A DNA stretch of 64,000 bases, taken from NCBI GenBank assembly GCA_050247255.1, contig JBFWUM010000010.1:23836-87835 (forward strand), in the 5' to 3' direction. This stretch comes from JBFWUM01 sp050247255 (lineage in GTDB: Bacteria > Acidobacteriota > Vicinamibacteria > Vicinamibacterales > UBA2999). Of the stretch, positions 26,782 to 35,137 are shown one piece after another. Positions within the stretch are counted from its first letter, which is position 1; each line of letters opens with the position of its first letter. The translations under genes and the position numbers were made by a program. Below the pieces are notes generated by a model. The model searched no databases and was not told where the DNA came from. It saw only the letters and a program-made list of their open reading frames with translations.

Positions 26782-27538
26782 CACCGCGCAGGACCCTGTC
26801 GCCCGCTGGCTGTCGGCGCTCGAGCAGCGGCACCTGGCCGACCTCCGCGTTCCGGAAGTGACGCGCGCGCTGCGCGCGCTCTCGTCGGCGTACGTCGAGC
26901 GCCGCGGCGGCCTTGCCCGCGGCGCGCCGCTCGACAGCGCCGGCAAGCGCGCCGCCTTTGCGCTCTATTACGCGCCGCTCCATTTCTTCGTCGTCGGCCG
27001 CATCGTGGAGGCGTTGGGCGCGGCGCTGCCGCCGCCCGGCGCCATCGTCGACATCGGCTGCGGCACGGGCGCCGGCGGCGCGGCGTGGGCGCTGGCCGCC
27101 GGCGGCCGGCCGAAGGTGATCGGGCTCGACCGCCACCCGTGGGCGGTCGACGAAGCGCGGTGGACGTACCGGCAGTTTGGACTCCAGGGCGATGCACGGC
27201 GCGGCGACGCGGCACGCGCCGTCCCGCTGCGGCGTGGCGACGCGATGGTCGCTGCGTACACGCTCAACGAACTGACGGCAGATGGCCGCGCGGCGGTCGA
27301 GCGGGCGCTGCTCGACGCAGCGGCCGGCGGCGCCCGGGTGCTTGTCGTCGAACCGATCGCGCGCGGAATTACGCCGTGGTGGGACGCCGCGGTTGAGCGC
27401 TTCCAGCGGGCGGGCGGGCGGGCCGACGAATGGCGGTTCCCGGCAGACCTGCCCGAACAGGTCGCCCGCTTCGGCAAGGCCGCCGGGCTCAACCAGCGCG
27501 AGCTCACGGCGCGCAGTTTGTATTGCCCGGGCGCATGA
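26762..27538 (+). CDS. Class I SAM-dependent methyltransferase (Rsm22-like)
   Basis: 258 residues. The SAM-binding motif is IVDIGCGTGAGGAAWALA (residues 97-114), followed by IGLDRHPWAVDEARWTYR and MVAAYTLNELTADGR, a pattern seen in the Rsm22 family of ribosomal small-subunit methyltransferase-like proteins. The Rsm22 cysteine cluster is not evident, so the target is unsure. Its stop overlaps the next start (ATGA). Confidence 0.75.
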   Translation: MRHVPTDTAQDPVARWLSALEQRHLADLRVPEVTRALRALSSAYVERRGGLARGAPLDSAGKRAAFALYYAPLHFFVVGRIVEALGAALPPPGAIVDIGCGTGAGGAAWALAAGGRPKVIGLDRHPWAVDEARWTYRQFGLQGDARRGDAARAVPLRRGDAMVAAYTLNELTADGRAAVERALLDAAAGGARVLVVEPIARGITPWWDAAVERFQRAGGRADEWRFPADLPEQVARFGKAAGLNQRELTARSLYCPGA

Positions 27539-28425
27539 GCCTCGAGAACCCTGCCGACAAAGAGCCCAAGCCGCCGTTTCCCGAACAGAAGATCCCCAAG
27601 CCCGGTCTCGAGTCGGAGCTCACGCCGCGGCCGCGGTACCTCGGCCCGGACTACAGGCCGGCGGCCAAGCTCGCCGGCCAGGTGGCGCTCATCACCGGCG
27701 GTGATTCGGGCATCGGCCGCAGCGTCGCCGTGCTCTATGCGCGCGAAGGCGCCAACGTGGCAATCACCGCGCTCCCGGCCGAGCGCGGCGACGCGCAGGA
27801 AACGCGCGCGGTGGTCGAGCAGGCGGGGCGCCGCTGCCTCATCCTCGAAGGCAACCTGGCCGAGCGCGCGTTCGCGGCGTCAGCCGTCGAACGCACCGTC
27901 GAGGAGTTCGGCCGGCTCGATATCCTCGTGCACAACGCGGCGCACCAGAATCACTGGCAGCAGCTCGAGGACGTGCCTGATGAGGAATGGGAGATGACGT
28001 TCCGCGTGAACGTGCATGCCTACTTCTGGCTGGTCAAGGCGGCGTTGCCGCACCTGAAGCCGGGTGCCGCGATTATCGCCAGCGGATCGCAGACCGGCAT
28101 TGCCGGATCCGGCCCGCTGCCCGCCTACTCGACGACAAAGGGCGCGATCCACACCTTCACCAAGACGCTGTCGCAGCTGCTGCTCGAGCGCGGCATTCGG
28201 GTGAACTGTGTCGCCCCCGGCCCGGTATGGACGCCGCTGAATGCGGCCGACAGGGGGCGGACCGCCGAGGAGGTGTCCACGTTTGGGTCGCACTCGCCCA
28301 TCGGGCGTCCGGCGCAGCCGGAGGAAGTCGCTCCCGCCTACGTGTTCCTCGCCTCGGCAGCGGATTCGAATTACATAACCGGCGAGGTCGTGAACGTCCT
28401 GGGCGGCACGACCGTCGCCGGTTAA
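27535..28425 (+). CDS. SDR-family oxidoreductase (YghA-like)
   Basis: 296 residues. A 40-residue Pro/Lys-rich N-terminal extension ending RPRYLGPDYRPAAKLAGQ precedes the Rossmann motif TGGDSGIGRS. NAG-type NNAG is VHNAAHQN, the catalytic serine is in ASGSQTG and Tyr-x3-Lys is YSTTKGA. The extension and the GPVWTPL segment are typical of the YghA / general stress protein 39 branch of NAD(P)-dependent alcohol/aldehyde dehydrogenases. Its start overlaps the methyltransferase stop by 4 nt. Confidence 0.92.
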   Translation: MSLENPADKEPKPPFPEQKIPKPGLESELTPRPRYLGPDYRPAAKLAGQVALITGGDSGIGRSVAVLYAREGANVAITALPAERGDAQETRAVVEQAGRRCLILEGNLAERAFAASAVERTVEEFGRLDILVHNAAHQNHWQQLEDVPDEEWEMTFRVNVHAYFWLVKAALPHLKPGAAIIASGSQTGIAGSGPLPAYSTTKGAIHTFTKTLSQLLLERGIRVNCVAPGPVWTPLNAADRGRTAEEVSTFGSHSPIGRPAQPEEVAPAYVFLASAADSNYITGEVVNVLGGTTVAG

Positions 28426-28426
28426 C

Positions 28427-28446
28427 GGCGGAACTCTAGTTCCGCC
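28427..28446. terminator. Bidirectional hairpin between convergent genes
   Basis: GGCGGAAC-TCTA-GTTCCGCC, an 8-bp perfect stem sitting between the SDR stop (28423-28425) and the DUF4142 gene, whose TAG stop is in the loop. There is no T-run on either side, so it may work as a 3' stabiliser rather than as a true terminator. Confidence 0.6.
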
Positions 28447-29134
28447 TGGTTGCCCCCTCGAGCCGCTCGTTGAGCATCCGCGCCTCGGCGAGGTGCTTCT
28501 CCGTGGTCGGCAGCGTCGTCGCCGCCCACTGGTTCACGGCGCTGGTCGCCGCGTTGTCGCTCTGCTGCGGCGACGGCATGGCGGCGCCGGTCGTCCCCGT
28601 CTGGCTATTCGGCGCGTTGTTGTCGCCCACGGCGTCGTTGCTGTACGAGTTGCCGGCGCCGTTGCGGTCGACGCGGCTCTCGAGGTGATCGACCACGTCC
28701 TCGTGGCCATCGACCATCGCCTGCATGTATTCGCGGTCGAACTCCGCGCCCTGCAGCCGCGACAGCCGGTCACGCAGCTCGCGATGGTCGTCCGATAGCG
28801 TCGCCGGCGGCGTGAAGTTGTGGCGGCTCGCGACCTGTTTGAGCGCCTCGCCCGACCGCGTGTGGTCGTCCACCATCATCTGCGCAAAGCGTTTCACGTC
28901 TGCGCTCTGTGCCCGCTCGAGTGCCAGCTTGCCGAGTTCGACCTCGGCCATGCCTGCCTCGGTCGACTCCTCGATGAAGTCCTGATCGCCGCCGGTCAGC
29001 TGGTTGTCACCGGTTGTGCCGACCGCGTCGGCGCCCGGAGCATTGTTCGCGTCGAACTCAGCGCGATCGTTTCCGCCGCACGCGACCGTCAGCATCGCCG
29101 CGCACGTGATCGCCAGAAGCCCCATCCGTTTCAT
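28436..29134 (-). CDS. DUF4142 lipoprotein
   Basis: 232 residues. MKRMGLLAITCAAMLTVACGG is a lipoprotein signal with cysteine in the lipobox VAC. The DUF4142 four-helix fold follows: DFIEESTEAGMAEVELGKLA, VKRFAQMMVDDHTRSGEAL, EFDREYMQAMVDGHEDVVDH. An Asn/Gly/Thr-rich loop of about 50 residues splits the last helix. Such ferritin-like envelope proteins are common in soil bacteria; their function is unknown. GGAGGGGG lies 4 nt before the ATG at 29134, supporting this start over an upstream frame. Confidence 0.88.
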   Translation of the reverse strand: MKRMGLLAITCAAMLTVACGGNDRAEFDANNAPGADAVGTTGDNQLTGGDQDFIEESTEAGMAEVELGKLALERAQSADVKRFAQMMVDDHTRSGEALKQVASRHNFTPPATLSDDHRELRDRLSRLQGAEFDREYMQAMVDGHEDVVDHLESRVDRNGAGNSYSNDAVGDNNAPNSQTGTTGAAMPSPQQSDNAATSAVNQWAATTLPTTEKHLAEARMLNERLEGATRRN

Positions 29135-29224
29135 GCATCCCCCTCCGTCCGGCGTCTCCGGACACACTGAGATATCCATCCCAGCGTGTGCAAGCGTGGT
29201 GACGTGAGCGGGAGGACGGGCGCG

Positions 29225-29671
29225 TCAGAGCTGCGACGTGCAGTTGGGGCAGCGGCTCGCCTTGATGGAAATCGTCGAGGCGCAGAACGGGCACTCCTTC
29301 GTCGTCGGCGCGTCCGCCGGGGCGGGCGTATCGACCGCGCTCTTGATGCGGTTCACCTGCTTGACCAGCACGAACACGGCGAGCGCGACGATAAGGAAGC
29401 TGATGACCTCGTTGATGAACTGCCCGTAGGCAATCACCGGCACCCCGTTCGCCTTCGCGTCGGCGAGGGACGCGGGCGTCCCGAGCGAGGGGTCGAGCAC
29501 CACGAACAGGCTGGAGAAATCGAGCCCGCCCACGAGCAGGCCGATCGGAGGCATCAGCACTCCCTCGACCAGGCTGGTGACGATGCGTCCGAATGCGGCG
29601 CCGATGATTACGCCGACCGCCAGGTCGATGACGTTGCCGCGGGCAATGAACTGCCGGAACTCCTGCCACAT
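29225..29671 (-). CDS. mscL: Large-conductance mechanosensitive channel with C-terminal zinc ribbon
   Basis: 148 residues. The N-terminus FRQFIARGNVIDLAVGVIIG is the MscL pore helix signature; the second helix is EVISFLIVALAVFVLVKQVN. The C-terminus departs from the usual bundle with a short zinc-ribbon-like tail, CPFC and CPNC (residues 127-143), seen in some other phyla. It releases solutes under hypo-osmotic stress. A ribosome binding site GGAGGGAC is present. Its first 47 bp reappear after the assembly gap as an artefact. Confidence 0.96.
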   Translation of the reverse strand: MWQEFRQFIARGNVIDLAVGVIIGAAFGRIVTSLVEGVLMPPIGLLVGGLDFSSLFVVLDPSLGTPASLADAKANGVPVIAYGQFINEVISFLIVALAVFVLVKQVNRIKSAVDTPAPADAPTTKECPFCASTISIKASRCPNCTSQL

Positions 29672-29751
29672 GGCCTGTCCCTCCGTGTGTGGCCCGACAC
29701 CTTACCACGCGGCAGCGTCTTACGTATGATCGGTGCCCTCAAGGAGTTGTC

Positions 29752-29851
29752 NNNNNNNNNNNNNNNNNNNNNNNNNNNNNNNNNNNNNNNNNNNNNNNNN
29801 NNNNNNNNNNNNNNNNNNNNNNNNNNNNNNNNNNNNNNNNNNNNNNNNNNN
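29752..29851. other. Assembly gap (100 N) with duplicated 127-bp flank
   Basis: One hundred N. The 127 nt before the gap (29625-29751) are repeated exactly after it (29852-29978). That is the signature of two contigs that end in the same k-mer and were joined without merging, so the real sequence is probably continuous and about 227 bp shorter. Confidence 0.9.
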
Positions 29852-29978
29852 TCGATGACGTTGCCGCGGGCAATGAACTGCCGGAACTCCTGCCACATGG
29901 CCTGTCCCTCCGTGTGTGGCCCGACACCTTACCACGCGGCAGCGTCTTACGTATGATCGGTGCCCTCAAGGAGTTGTC
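29852..29978. repeat. Artefactual second copy of mscL 5' end
   Basis: Exact duplicate of 29625-29751, including the first codons of mscL and its upstream region. Should not be annotated as a second mscL or promoter. Confidence 0.85.
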
Positions 29979-29991
29979 GTGTTCAGAGTGC

Positions 29992-30210
29992 TCATTTGGT
30001 CGCCACCCTGACCGGCGCCATCGTCACCGCGCTCGGCGATCTCCACAGCGGGACGTTCGCTTCGGACGATGCGCTGTTCAACCGAGGGACGGCCGTGGAT
30101 TCACCTCGACATCGCCGGCACGTCGTGGCCCACTGCGCGGCTCCCGTACAGGTCCGACGGCCCGACCGGTGTCACCACGCGCACCCTTGCCGAGCTCGCG
30201 CACGTGCTCG
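29992..30210 (+). pseudogene. Remnant of an M17 leucyl aminopeptidase gene
   Basis: Two pieces of the PepA C-terminal catalytic domain survive in different frames. The first reads ATLTGAIVTALGDLHSGTFA...SDDALF (29998-30083); the second reads PWIHLDIAGTSW and GPTGVTTRTLAELA (about 30095-30205). In intact PepA these segments are separated by roughly 80 residues that are missing here, and everything upstream of the first piece is absent. So it is a truncated, internally deleted, frameshifted relic. The break close to the contig junction means part of the loss could be an assembly effect. The rest of 29979-30223 shows nothing else. Confidence 0.6.
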
Positions 30211-30223
30211 GCGAAGGCGGGCT

Positions 30224-30763
30224 TCACTGCGGCGGCACCACCCACGGCGGACGGAAGAACGTGATCATCCGCCCCCAATACATGACCCCAATCCACGCGG
30301 CGAGCGACACCGCGCCGGCGATGCGGCCCCCAAGCGGCACGGCCTCGCCCGCGCCGACTGCAAACGACTCACGCGCGGAGCGGGTGTAGAAGATCAGGAT
30401 GTTCAACCCCGCGGCGGCGATGAACAACAGCTTCATCTGGAACGCCAGGTTGTAGAAGTACTGATACGGCGCGCCGGCGACGAACATCACGCCGGTGACA
30501 ACGTTCACCGCGAAGGCGGCGACACCCCAGGGCACCAGCTGCTGCAGCGGCGCCACCGGCAGCCGCCGGGCCAGCCCGATCAGGCGGAGGTCGAGCACGC
30601 CGATCGTTCCCACCATGACGCCGAGCGCCAGGAAGTGTATGGTTTCGAGCGCCGGCCACATCCACGGACCGTTCACGACGACGTCGTGCAGCCATGTGGC
30701 ATCGAGCCAGGCCGCAAACGCCTGCAGCGGACCGCCGAGCGGGACCATTCCCGTGTCGCTCAT
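30224..30763 (-). CDS. DUF6644-type four-helix membrane protein, copy 1
   Basis: 179 residues with an N-terminal amphipathic segment and four membrane helices (ALETIHFLALGVMVGTIGVL, LVPWGVAAFAVNVVTGVMFV, MKLLFIAAAGLNILIFYT, IAGAVSLAAWIGVMYWG). Conserved histidine ETIHFLAL and DLRLIGL resemble the paralogue just upstream, with which it overlaps by 4 nt. Helix histidines could bind heme or metal, but this is only inference. Function unknown. Confidence 0.75.
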   Translation of the reverse strand: MSDTGMVPLGGPLQAFAAWLDATWLHDVVVNGPWMWPALETIHFLALGVMVGTIGVLDLRLIGLARRLPVAPLQQLVPWGVAAFAVNVVTGVMFVAGAPYQYFYNLAFQMKLLFIAAAGLNILIFYTRSARESFAVGAGEAVPLGGRIAGAVSLAAWIGVMYWGRMITFFRPPWVVPPQ

Positions 30764-31230
30764 TCGAGTCCGCTCTTAGGGCCGAGGTATCCCATCAGCC
30801 GGCCGGCGGTGGTCGCGCCAATCCAGGCCACCACCGACGCCACCGCCAGTACCCGGGCGCGGGCCTGCGGTGCCTCCAGGTGTCGCCGCTTGGCAAAGAG
30901 CAGCAGGACGCCGGCCGCGACGCAGAGCATCTTCACGTAGAAGACGGGGTTCGTCAGTTTCGTGGACGCGTCCGCGACGATGAGCGCGGCGCCAGAGGCC
31001 GCGTTGATCCAGAAGCCGGCCCACATCACCGGATACAGGCGGCGCATCGGCGGCAGCGGCAGATCGGGAGCGACGCCGAGCAACCGGAGGTCGGTCGCCA
31101 GGCTGATGCCGACGAGGAAGCCCAGGCCGACGGTATGGAGGAAAAGGATGGTCGGATACGCCCAGAGCGTCGGCGCCTCGCGTACCCAGGTGCCCAGGGC
31201 GGTCTCCTCCAGGCGCAGCAGCAACTCCAT
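30760..31230 (-). CDS. DUF6644-type four-helix membrane protein, copy 2
   Basis: 156 residues from ATG 31230. Same plan as its neighbour: LWAYPTILFLHTVGLGFLVG, DLRLLGV, MWAGFWINAASGAALIV, VKMLCVAAGVLLLF and a last helix VASVVAWIGATTAG. The motif of helix-histidine then DLRLLG is shared, so the two are tandem paralogues that may form a heterodimer. An in-frame upstream start at 31296 lacks a Shine-Dalgarno and would add a non-membrane tail. Confidence 0.75.
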   Translation of the reverse strand: MELLLRLEETALGTWVREAPTLWAYPTILFLHTVGLGFLVGISLATDLRLLGVAPDLPLPPMRRLYPVMWAGFWINAASGAALIVADASTKLTNPVFYVKMLCVAAGVLLLFAKRRHLEAPQARARVLAVASVVAWIGATTAGRLMGYLGPKSGLE

Positions 31231-31335
31231 CGGCGCGAATGCTAGCGGAAGTCCGGGGGGCCGTGCCTGAAGTTCCCCTGAATTCTTCGTCAGCAAAGGC
31301 AGGGGTCTTGCTCACGATTGGCGTGAGGTGCGTGT

Positions 31336-31884
31336 ATGGCTGAAGTGCTCGTCGAGTTCGATCGACCGGTGACCGTCGACGGGACCACCTACAGTGCCAG
31401 GGCGGTGGGCCGCCGGGCTGACGACGGCATGTGGGAAGGATGGTTGGAGTTCGTGCCGGTCGAGGGCGAGCCGGTCATTGGCGCGGTCGAATCGCGTCAG
31501 CCCGAGTACGAACACCTCGTGTACTGGGCAACGGGCCTGACCTCCGTCTTCCTGGAGGGCGCGCTTGCCAGGGCGCTGCACCCGCTCGCGGTGCGCGTGC
31601 GGGTCGTCCCGGAGCCGTTTTCCGATGCGCCGGCGCCGCGGTCCACGCCTCCCGCCCATGTAGTGGCGGGACCTGAAGCGGTGCTCGATCCGTTCGACGT
31701 TGGCGGCCGCAGCCTCGACATCCTGCGCCAGGAATTGACGGCCCTCAATCGCCCGCGGCTGCTCAACATCATCGCCGCGTTCGATCTGAATCCGGCGGGC
31801 GAAGATCTGGCATGGATGAGCGACGGTCAGCTGGCGACGTTCATCGTGACGGCGACGGAGACGCGGCTGGCCCGGCGGCCCTGA
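31336..31884 (+). CDS. Conserved-looking hypothetical protein
   Basis: 182 residues, no signal peptide or membrane segment. The N-terminal 90 residues are beta-rich (EVLVEFDRPVTVDGTTYSAR, LEFVPVEGEPVIGA, YEHLVYWATGLTSVFLEGAL); the C-terminus is helical (SLDILRQELTALNRPRLLNI). No family recognised. Codon bias and the absence of a competing frame support it as real. Its end overlaps the convergent M1 aminopeptidase by 44 bp. Confidence 0.65.
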   Translation: MAEVLVEFDRPVTVDGTTYSARAVGRRADDGMWEGWLEFVPVEGEPVIGAVESRQPEYEHLVYWATGLTSVFLEGALARALHPLAVRVRVVPEPFSDAPAPRSTPPAHVVAGPEAVLDPFDVGGRSLDILRQELTALNRPRLLNIIAAFDLNPAGEDLAWMSDGQLATFIVTATETRLARRP

Positions 31885-34417
31885 ATAGCTCGTCCGCTGC
31901 GGCGAGCACGGTCCATCGCAACCGCTGTGGATACTGCAGCTCCTGCGCAAGGAAGTCGCGCACCGTCGTGGCAACCTCCGGCGATCGATGGCCGCCGAGC
32001 AGCGCATCGGTCCAACGGGTCGGGAAGAAGATGTCGCCCGTCGCCCGCACCTCGCGCAGCAGTTCGAGCCCGGGGCGGACGAACCGCCGGGCATGTGCCT
32101 CGCGCAACGGATGATTGAGGTAGGCGAGCGCCTCCAGCACCCACGGCTCACGCCGCCGATTCGCGACGTCGCGGAAGCGGGCAAACGCCGCCTCGCGTTC
32201 GGCCGCATCGGGTGAAAGCGCCGGCATGACGAACGCGAACCGCGCCTTGCGATCGGGGTTCTCGGTCCGTTCGAGCTGCGCCTGAAGGATCGCCCGCGCG
32301 GCGTCGGCGTCGGCGTCGCGCACCGCCAGTTCCAGCGCCATCGCAATCTCGTCGGTCTCGGCAAACACCAGGCCCGGCACGCGTTCTTCGCGCCGCCACA
32401 CGCGCGTCAGCCACGCCGCGCCCTCGTCGGTGAGCACCACGTCCCGGAACGCGGAGAACCAGGCGGACTTCTGGCTTTGCGTGGCCGCGCGCGTCATGCC
32501 GTTGCGCAGCGCCGATTCCAGCGCCGGCGCGCGCGCCAGCCGCTCTTCGTGCGGCAGGTAACGCCAGAACACGCGCGCGACATACGCGAGGACACGCTGC
32601 GTATTGAGCTCGTCGGTCTCAGCGGGGAGCGCGATGAGCGCAAGGTCGAGCAGATCCCCCGGCGCCAGCTGCCCTTCGAGCAGGTTGTCGTAGAGCGTGA
32701 CCCAGGCGACGCCGCGCGTCAGCGCGTCCGGGATCTCGTGGAGGTGAGCGAGCAGGTAGTCGCGGCTCGCGTCGTCCAGCACGAACATCCCGTAGCCGAG
32801 GCCGCCGCCCCCCGGCAGGACGTAGAGCGGACGCGGCAGTCCTTCTGCCCCGCGCACGCGCGTCGTTGCCGCGGATGCGACGACCGGCACCGAGCGCACC
32901 CCCTCGGTGTAGCCGAGCGTGACCTGCAACCGCTGCGGCCACACCAACCCGCGGTCGAGCGGATCGCGCATCGACACGGTGAGCCGCGAAATACGGCCCG
33001 AGCGGTTGAACCGTGTCTCGGCGCTGACCTGGGGCCGCCCGCGCTCGGCGACCCATGCCTGGCTCCAGCGGGCGAGATCCTGCGGCGTGCGACGATCCAG
33101 GATCTGCACGAGGTCCGTCCAGGTGGCCGTCCCGAAGCCGTGCGCGGTGAGGTACTCGCGCAGCCCGTCGCGGAACCGTTCCTCCCCGACGATCAGCTCG
33201 AGCTGCCGCATCACGATCGGCGCCTTCTGATAGATGATCGCGCCGTACAACTGCCCGGCGTCCTCGAGGTTCGCCAGCGGCTGGCGGATGGGATTGGCGC
33301 CGGCGGTGCGATCGACGCCGTAGGCCGTCGGGTAGTTGCCGAGAAAGAACCGCAGCTCGTGGTTCAGCGCCGGGAACGAGGGGTTCACGATCTTCTCCGC
33401 CATGAAGTTGGCGAAGACCTCCTTCATCCAGACATCGTTGAACCACGCCATCGTCACCAGATCGCCGAACCACATGTGCGCCGTCTCGTGGGAGATGAGC
33501 GTCGCCCGGTTCAGGAACTGGTTCTGCGTCGCCGACTCCTCCAGCATCAGGCTGGCCGCGTTGTAGAGCACCGCGCCCGCGTGCTCCATCCCGCCGAACT
33601 GGAACGACGGGATGAGGACGAAGTCGAACTTGCCGAACGGGTAGGCAATGCCGGTATAGGCTTCGAGCCATTCGAGCGCGGCGCCGTGCAGGTCGAAGAT
33701 CGCCTCGCGATTGCGCGCGACCTTCGCGGCGTCGGTTTCGCGATGGAACATGCGCAGCTGGCGCCCGGCGCGCGATGCCGTCTCCACCTGGAACCTGCCG
33801 GCGGCAAACGAGAAGAGGTACGTCGGGAGCGGCTGGGTCTCGGCAAAGGTGGAACGCCGGCGGCCGCTGTCGACCTCCTGACGCACCAGCGCGCCGTTGG
33901 CGACGACCTCCCAGTCGGCTGGCGCTTCGAGCGTCAACGTGTAGCGCGCCTTGATGCCTGGCTGATCGAACGTCGGGAAGGCGTAGCGCGCGCGCGCCGG
34001 GACGAACAGCGTGTAGAGGAACTCGTCGTTGCGATTGAGCGCCTCGTCGCCAGCCGTGAACTCGATCTCGACGACGTTCTCACCGGCACGCGTCTCGGCT
34101 GTGTCGATGATGATGTGATCGTCGGTCAGCGCCGGCTCGATGCGGCGCCCGCCGATCCGTACGGCGTGCACCCGCTGCGCAGGCGACACGAAGTCGAGGA
34201 CGATGCGGTGTGGCGCGTTCAGGTTGAGGCGCAGCGTTTCCCGGCCGGCGATCGGCGCCGTCCGCTCCGGCGGAATCACAAACGTCAGCTCGTAGCGGAC
34301 CTGCGAGAATGCCGCCTCACGTTCCTGCGCGAGCGCCTCAGAGATCCCTTTGTCGGGCGCGCCCGACCCGGCCGCGGCCAGGGCAACGCCGAGCAACAGC
34401 GTCAACATCGCCGCCAC
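31841..34417 (-). CDS. M1-family aminopeptidase (secreted)
   Basis: 858 residues. A short signal segment (MLTLLLGVALAAAGSGA), then the M1 N-terminal beta-domain, the exopeptidase motif GGMEHAGA, the zinc motif HETAHMWFGD followed 18 residues later by EVFANFMAEK, and a long helical ERAP1-like C-terminal domain. It removes N-terminal residues from peptides in the periplasm. Start is GTG at 34417 or ATG at 34408; the latter is preceded by a TGATAT -10-like hexamer. Divergent from the cupredoxin gene, 30 bp apart. Confidence 0.94.
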   Translation of the reverse strand: MAAMLTLLLGVALAAAGSGAPDKGISEALAQEREAAFSQVRYELTFVIPPERTAPIAGRETLRLNLNAPHRIVLDFVSPAQRVHAVRIGGRRIEPALTDDHIIIDTAETRAGENVVEIEFTAGDEALNRNDEFLYTLFVPARARYAFPTFDQPGIKARYTLTLEAPADWEVVANGALVRQEVDSGRRRSTFAETQPLPTYLFSFAAGRFQVETASRAGRQLRMFHRETDAAKVARNREAIFDLHGAALEWLEAYTGIAYPFGKFDFVLIPSFQFGGMEHAGAVLYNAASLMLEESATQNQFLNRATLISHETAHMWFGDLVTMAWFNDVWMKEVFANFMAEKIVNPSFPALNHELRFFLGNYPTAYGVDRTAGANPIRQPLANLEDAGQLYGAIIYQKAPIVMRQLELIVGEERFRDGLREYLTAHGFGTATWTDLVQILDRRTPQDLARWSQAWVAERGRPQVSAETRFNRSGRISRLTVSMRDPLDRGLVWPQRLQVTLGYTEGVRSVPVVASAATTRVRGAEGLPRPLYVLPGGGGLGYGMFVLDDASRDYLLAHLHEIPDALTRGVAWVTLYDNLLEGQLAPGDLLDLALIALPAETDELNTQRVLAYVARVFWRYLPHEERLARAPALESALRNGMTRAATQSQKSAWFSAFRDVVLTDEGAAWLTRVWRREERVPGLVFAETDEIAMALELAVRDADADAARAILQAQLERTENPDRKARFAFVMPALSPDAAEREAAFARFRDVANRRREPWVLEALAYLNHPLREAHARRFVRPGLELLREVRATGDIFFPTRWTDALLGGHRSPEVATTVRDFLAQELQYPQRLRWTVLAAADELFRAAGPAASPSPSR

Positions 34418-34436
34418 GATATCAAAGTTGTGGCGC

Positions 34437-34442
34437 TAGAAT
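34437..34442 (+). promoter_or_regulatory. Possible -10 element of the cupredoxin gene and nearby dyad
   Basis: TAGAAT lies 5 nt before the ATG at 34448. Just upstream, GCCAC and GTGGC (34412-34433) form a dyad around GATATCAAAGTT in the divergent promoter region, a possible operator for both genes. Confidence 0.3.
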
Positions 34443-34447
34443 CAGGC

Positions 34448-35137
34448 ATGCGTTCAGGCTGGGGTTCGGCGCTTCCGCTCGTCGCGGCAGCGGCGCTCGC
34501 GGCCGTGCCGGACCGGCCGTCCGCGCAGGGCGCAGCGGCCGCCGCGGTCACCGGCCGCGTCGAGATCGGTGTCCCCGTCAATACGCGGCGCCCGGCCAAT
34601 TTCTACACGAGATCGGTGCCAGGCGGGCGCCTGGCACCTGCCTCCGAACTGCGCAACGTCGTCGTCTACCTGAACGATGCGCCGACGCGCCCGGTCAACC
34701 CCGTGCGCGCGTCGATCCGCCAGGAACACGAGACCTTCATGCCGCGCGTCGTCGCCGTGCCGATCGGCTCGACGGTGGAATTTCCAAACGACGACCCGAT
34801 CTACCACAACGTGTTCTCGCTCTCCCGCACACGCAGCTTCAACCTGGGGCGCTATCCGCAAGGGCAGACGCGCCAGGTGCGATTCGACAAGGCTGGTGTG
34901 GTCAAGATCTTCTGCGAGATCCACTCGCACATGTCGGCCACGGTGATGGTGTTCGACCACCCGTGGTTTGCCGTGCCGGGTGACGATGGCCGGTTCTCGC
35001 TGCCGGCGGTGCCGCCCGGCGAACGCCAGATCACCGCATGGCACGAACGGCTCGGCGACACCACGCTGCAGGTGCGGGTCGAGCCGGGGCGCGACGCCGC
35101 TGCCGATTTCGTGCTGCCCGTACCCGAGCAGCCGTGA
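34448..35137 (+). CDS. Secreted cupredoxin-domain protein
   Basis: 229 residues: signal peptide to about residue 27, then a plastocyanin/azurin-like domain with the copper ligands of a type-1 site in order: histidine in DPIYHNVFSLS, then cysteine, histidine and methionine in FCEIHSHM. A beta-sandwich tail follows (FSLPAVPPGERQITAWHERL). Similar proteins are often labelled methylamine-utilisation-like. It leads a group with a porin-like protein (overlapping start) and a convergent HupE. A 10-bp perfect hairpin repeat (34615-34638) is embedded in frame before the first copper ligand, encoding SVPGGRLAPA. Confidence 0.85.
   Translation: MRSGWGSALPLVAAAALAAVPDRPSAQGAAAAAVTGRVEIGVPVNTRRPANFYTRSVPGGRLAPASELRNVVVYLNDAPTRPVNPVRASIRQEHETFMPRVVAVPIGSTVEFPNDDPIYHNVFSLSRTRSFNLGRYPQGQTRQVRFDKAGVVKIFCEIHSHMSATVMVFDHPWFAVPGDDGRFSLPAVPPGERQITAWHERLGDTTLQVRVEPGRDAAADFVLPVPEQP
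34615..34638. repeat. REP-like palindrome inside the cupredoxin gene
   Basis: GGTGCCAGGC-GGGC-GCCTGGCACC: a perfect 10-bp stem with 4-nt loop, 24 nt long, in frame in a surface-loop region of the coding sequence. Confidence 0.75.

Noticed and set aside
29852..29899. Second mscL start
   Set aside because: Exact copy of the 127-bp overlap at a contig junction, not a real paralogue.
29689..30264. Open frames that cross the N-run at 29752-29851
   Set aside because: They exist only because N was read as unknown residues; the flanks are a duplicated artefact.
32477..34447. 5' extension of the cupredoxin frame
   Set aside because: The open frame upstream of 34448 is antisense to the M1 aminopeptidase; the signal peptide begins at 34448.
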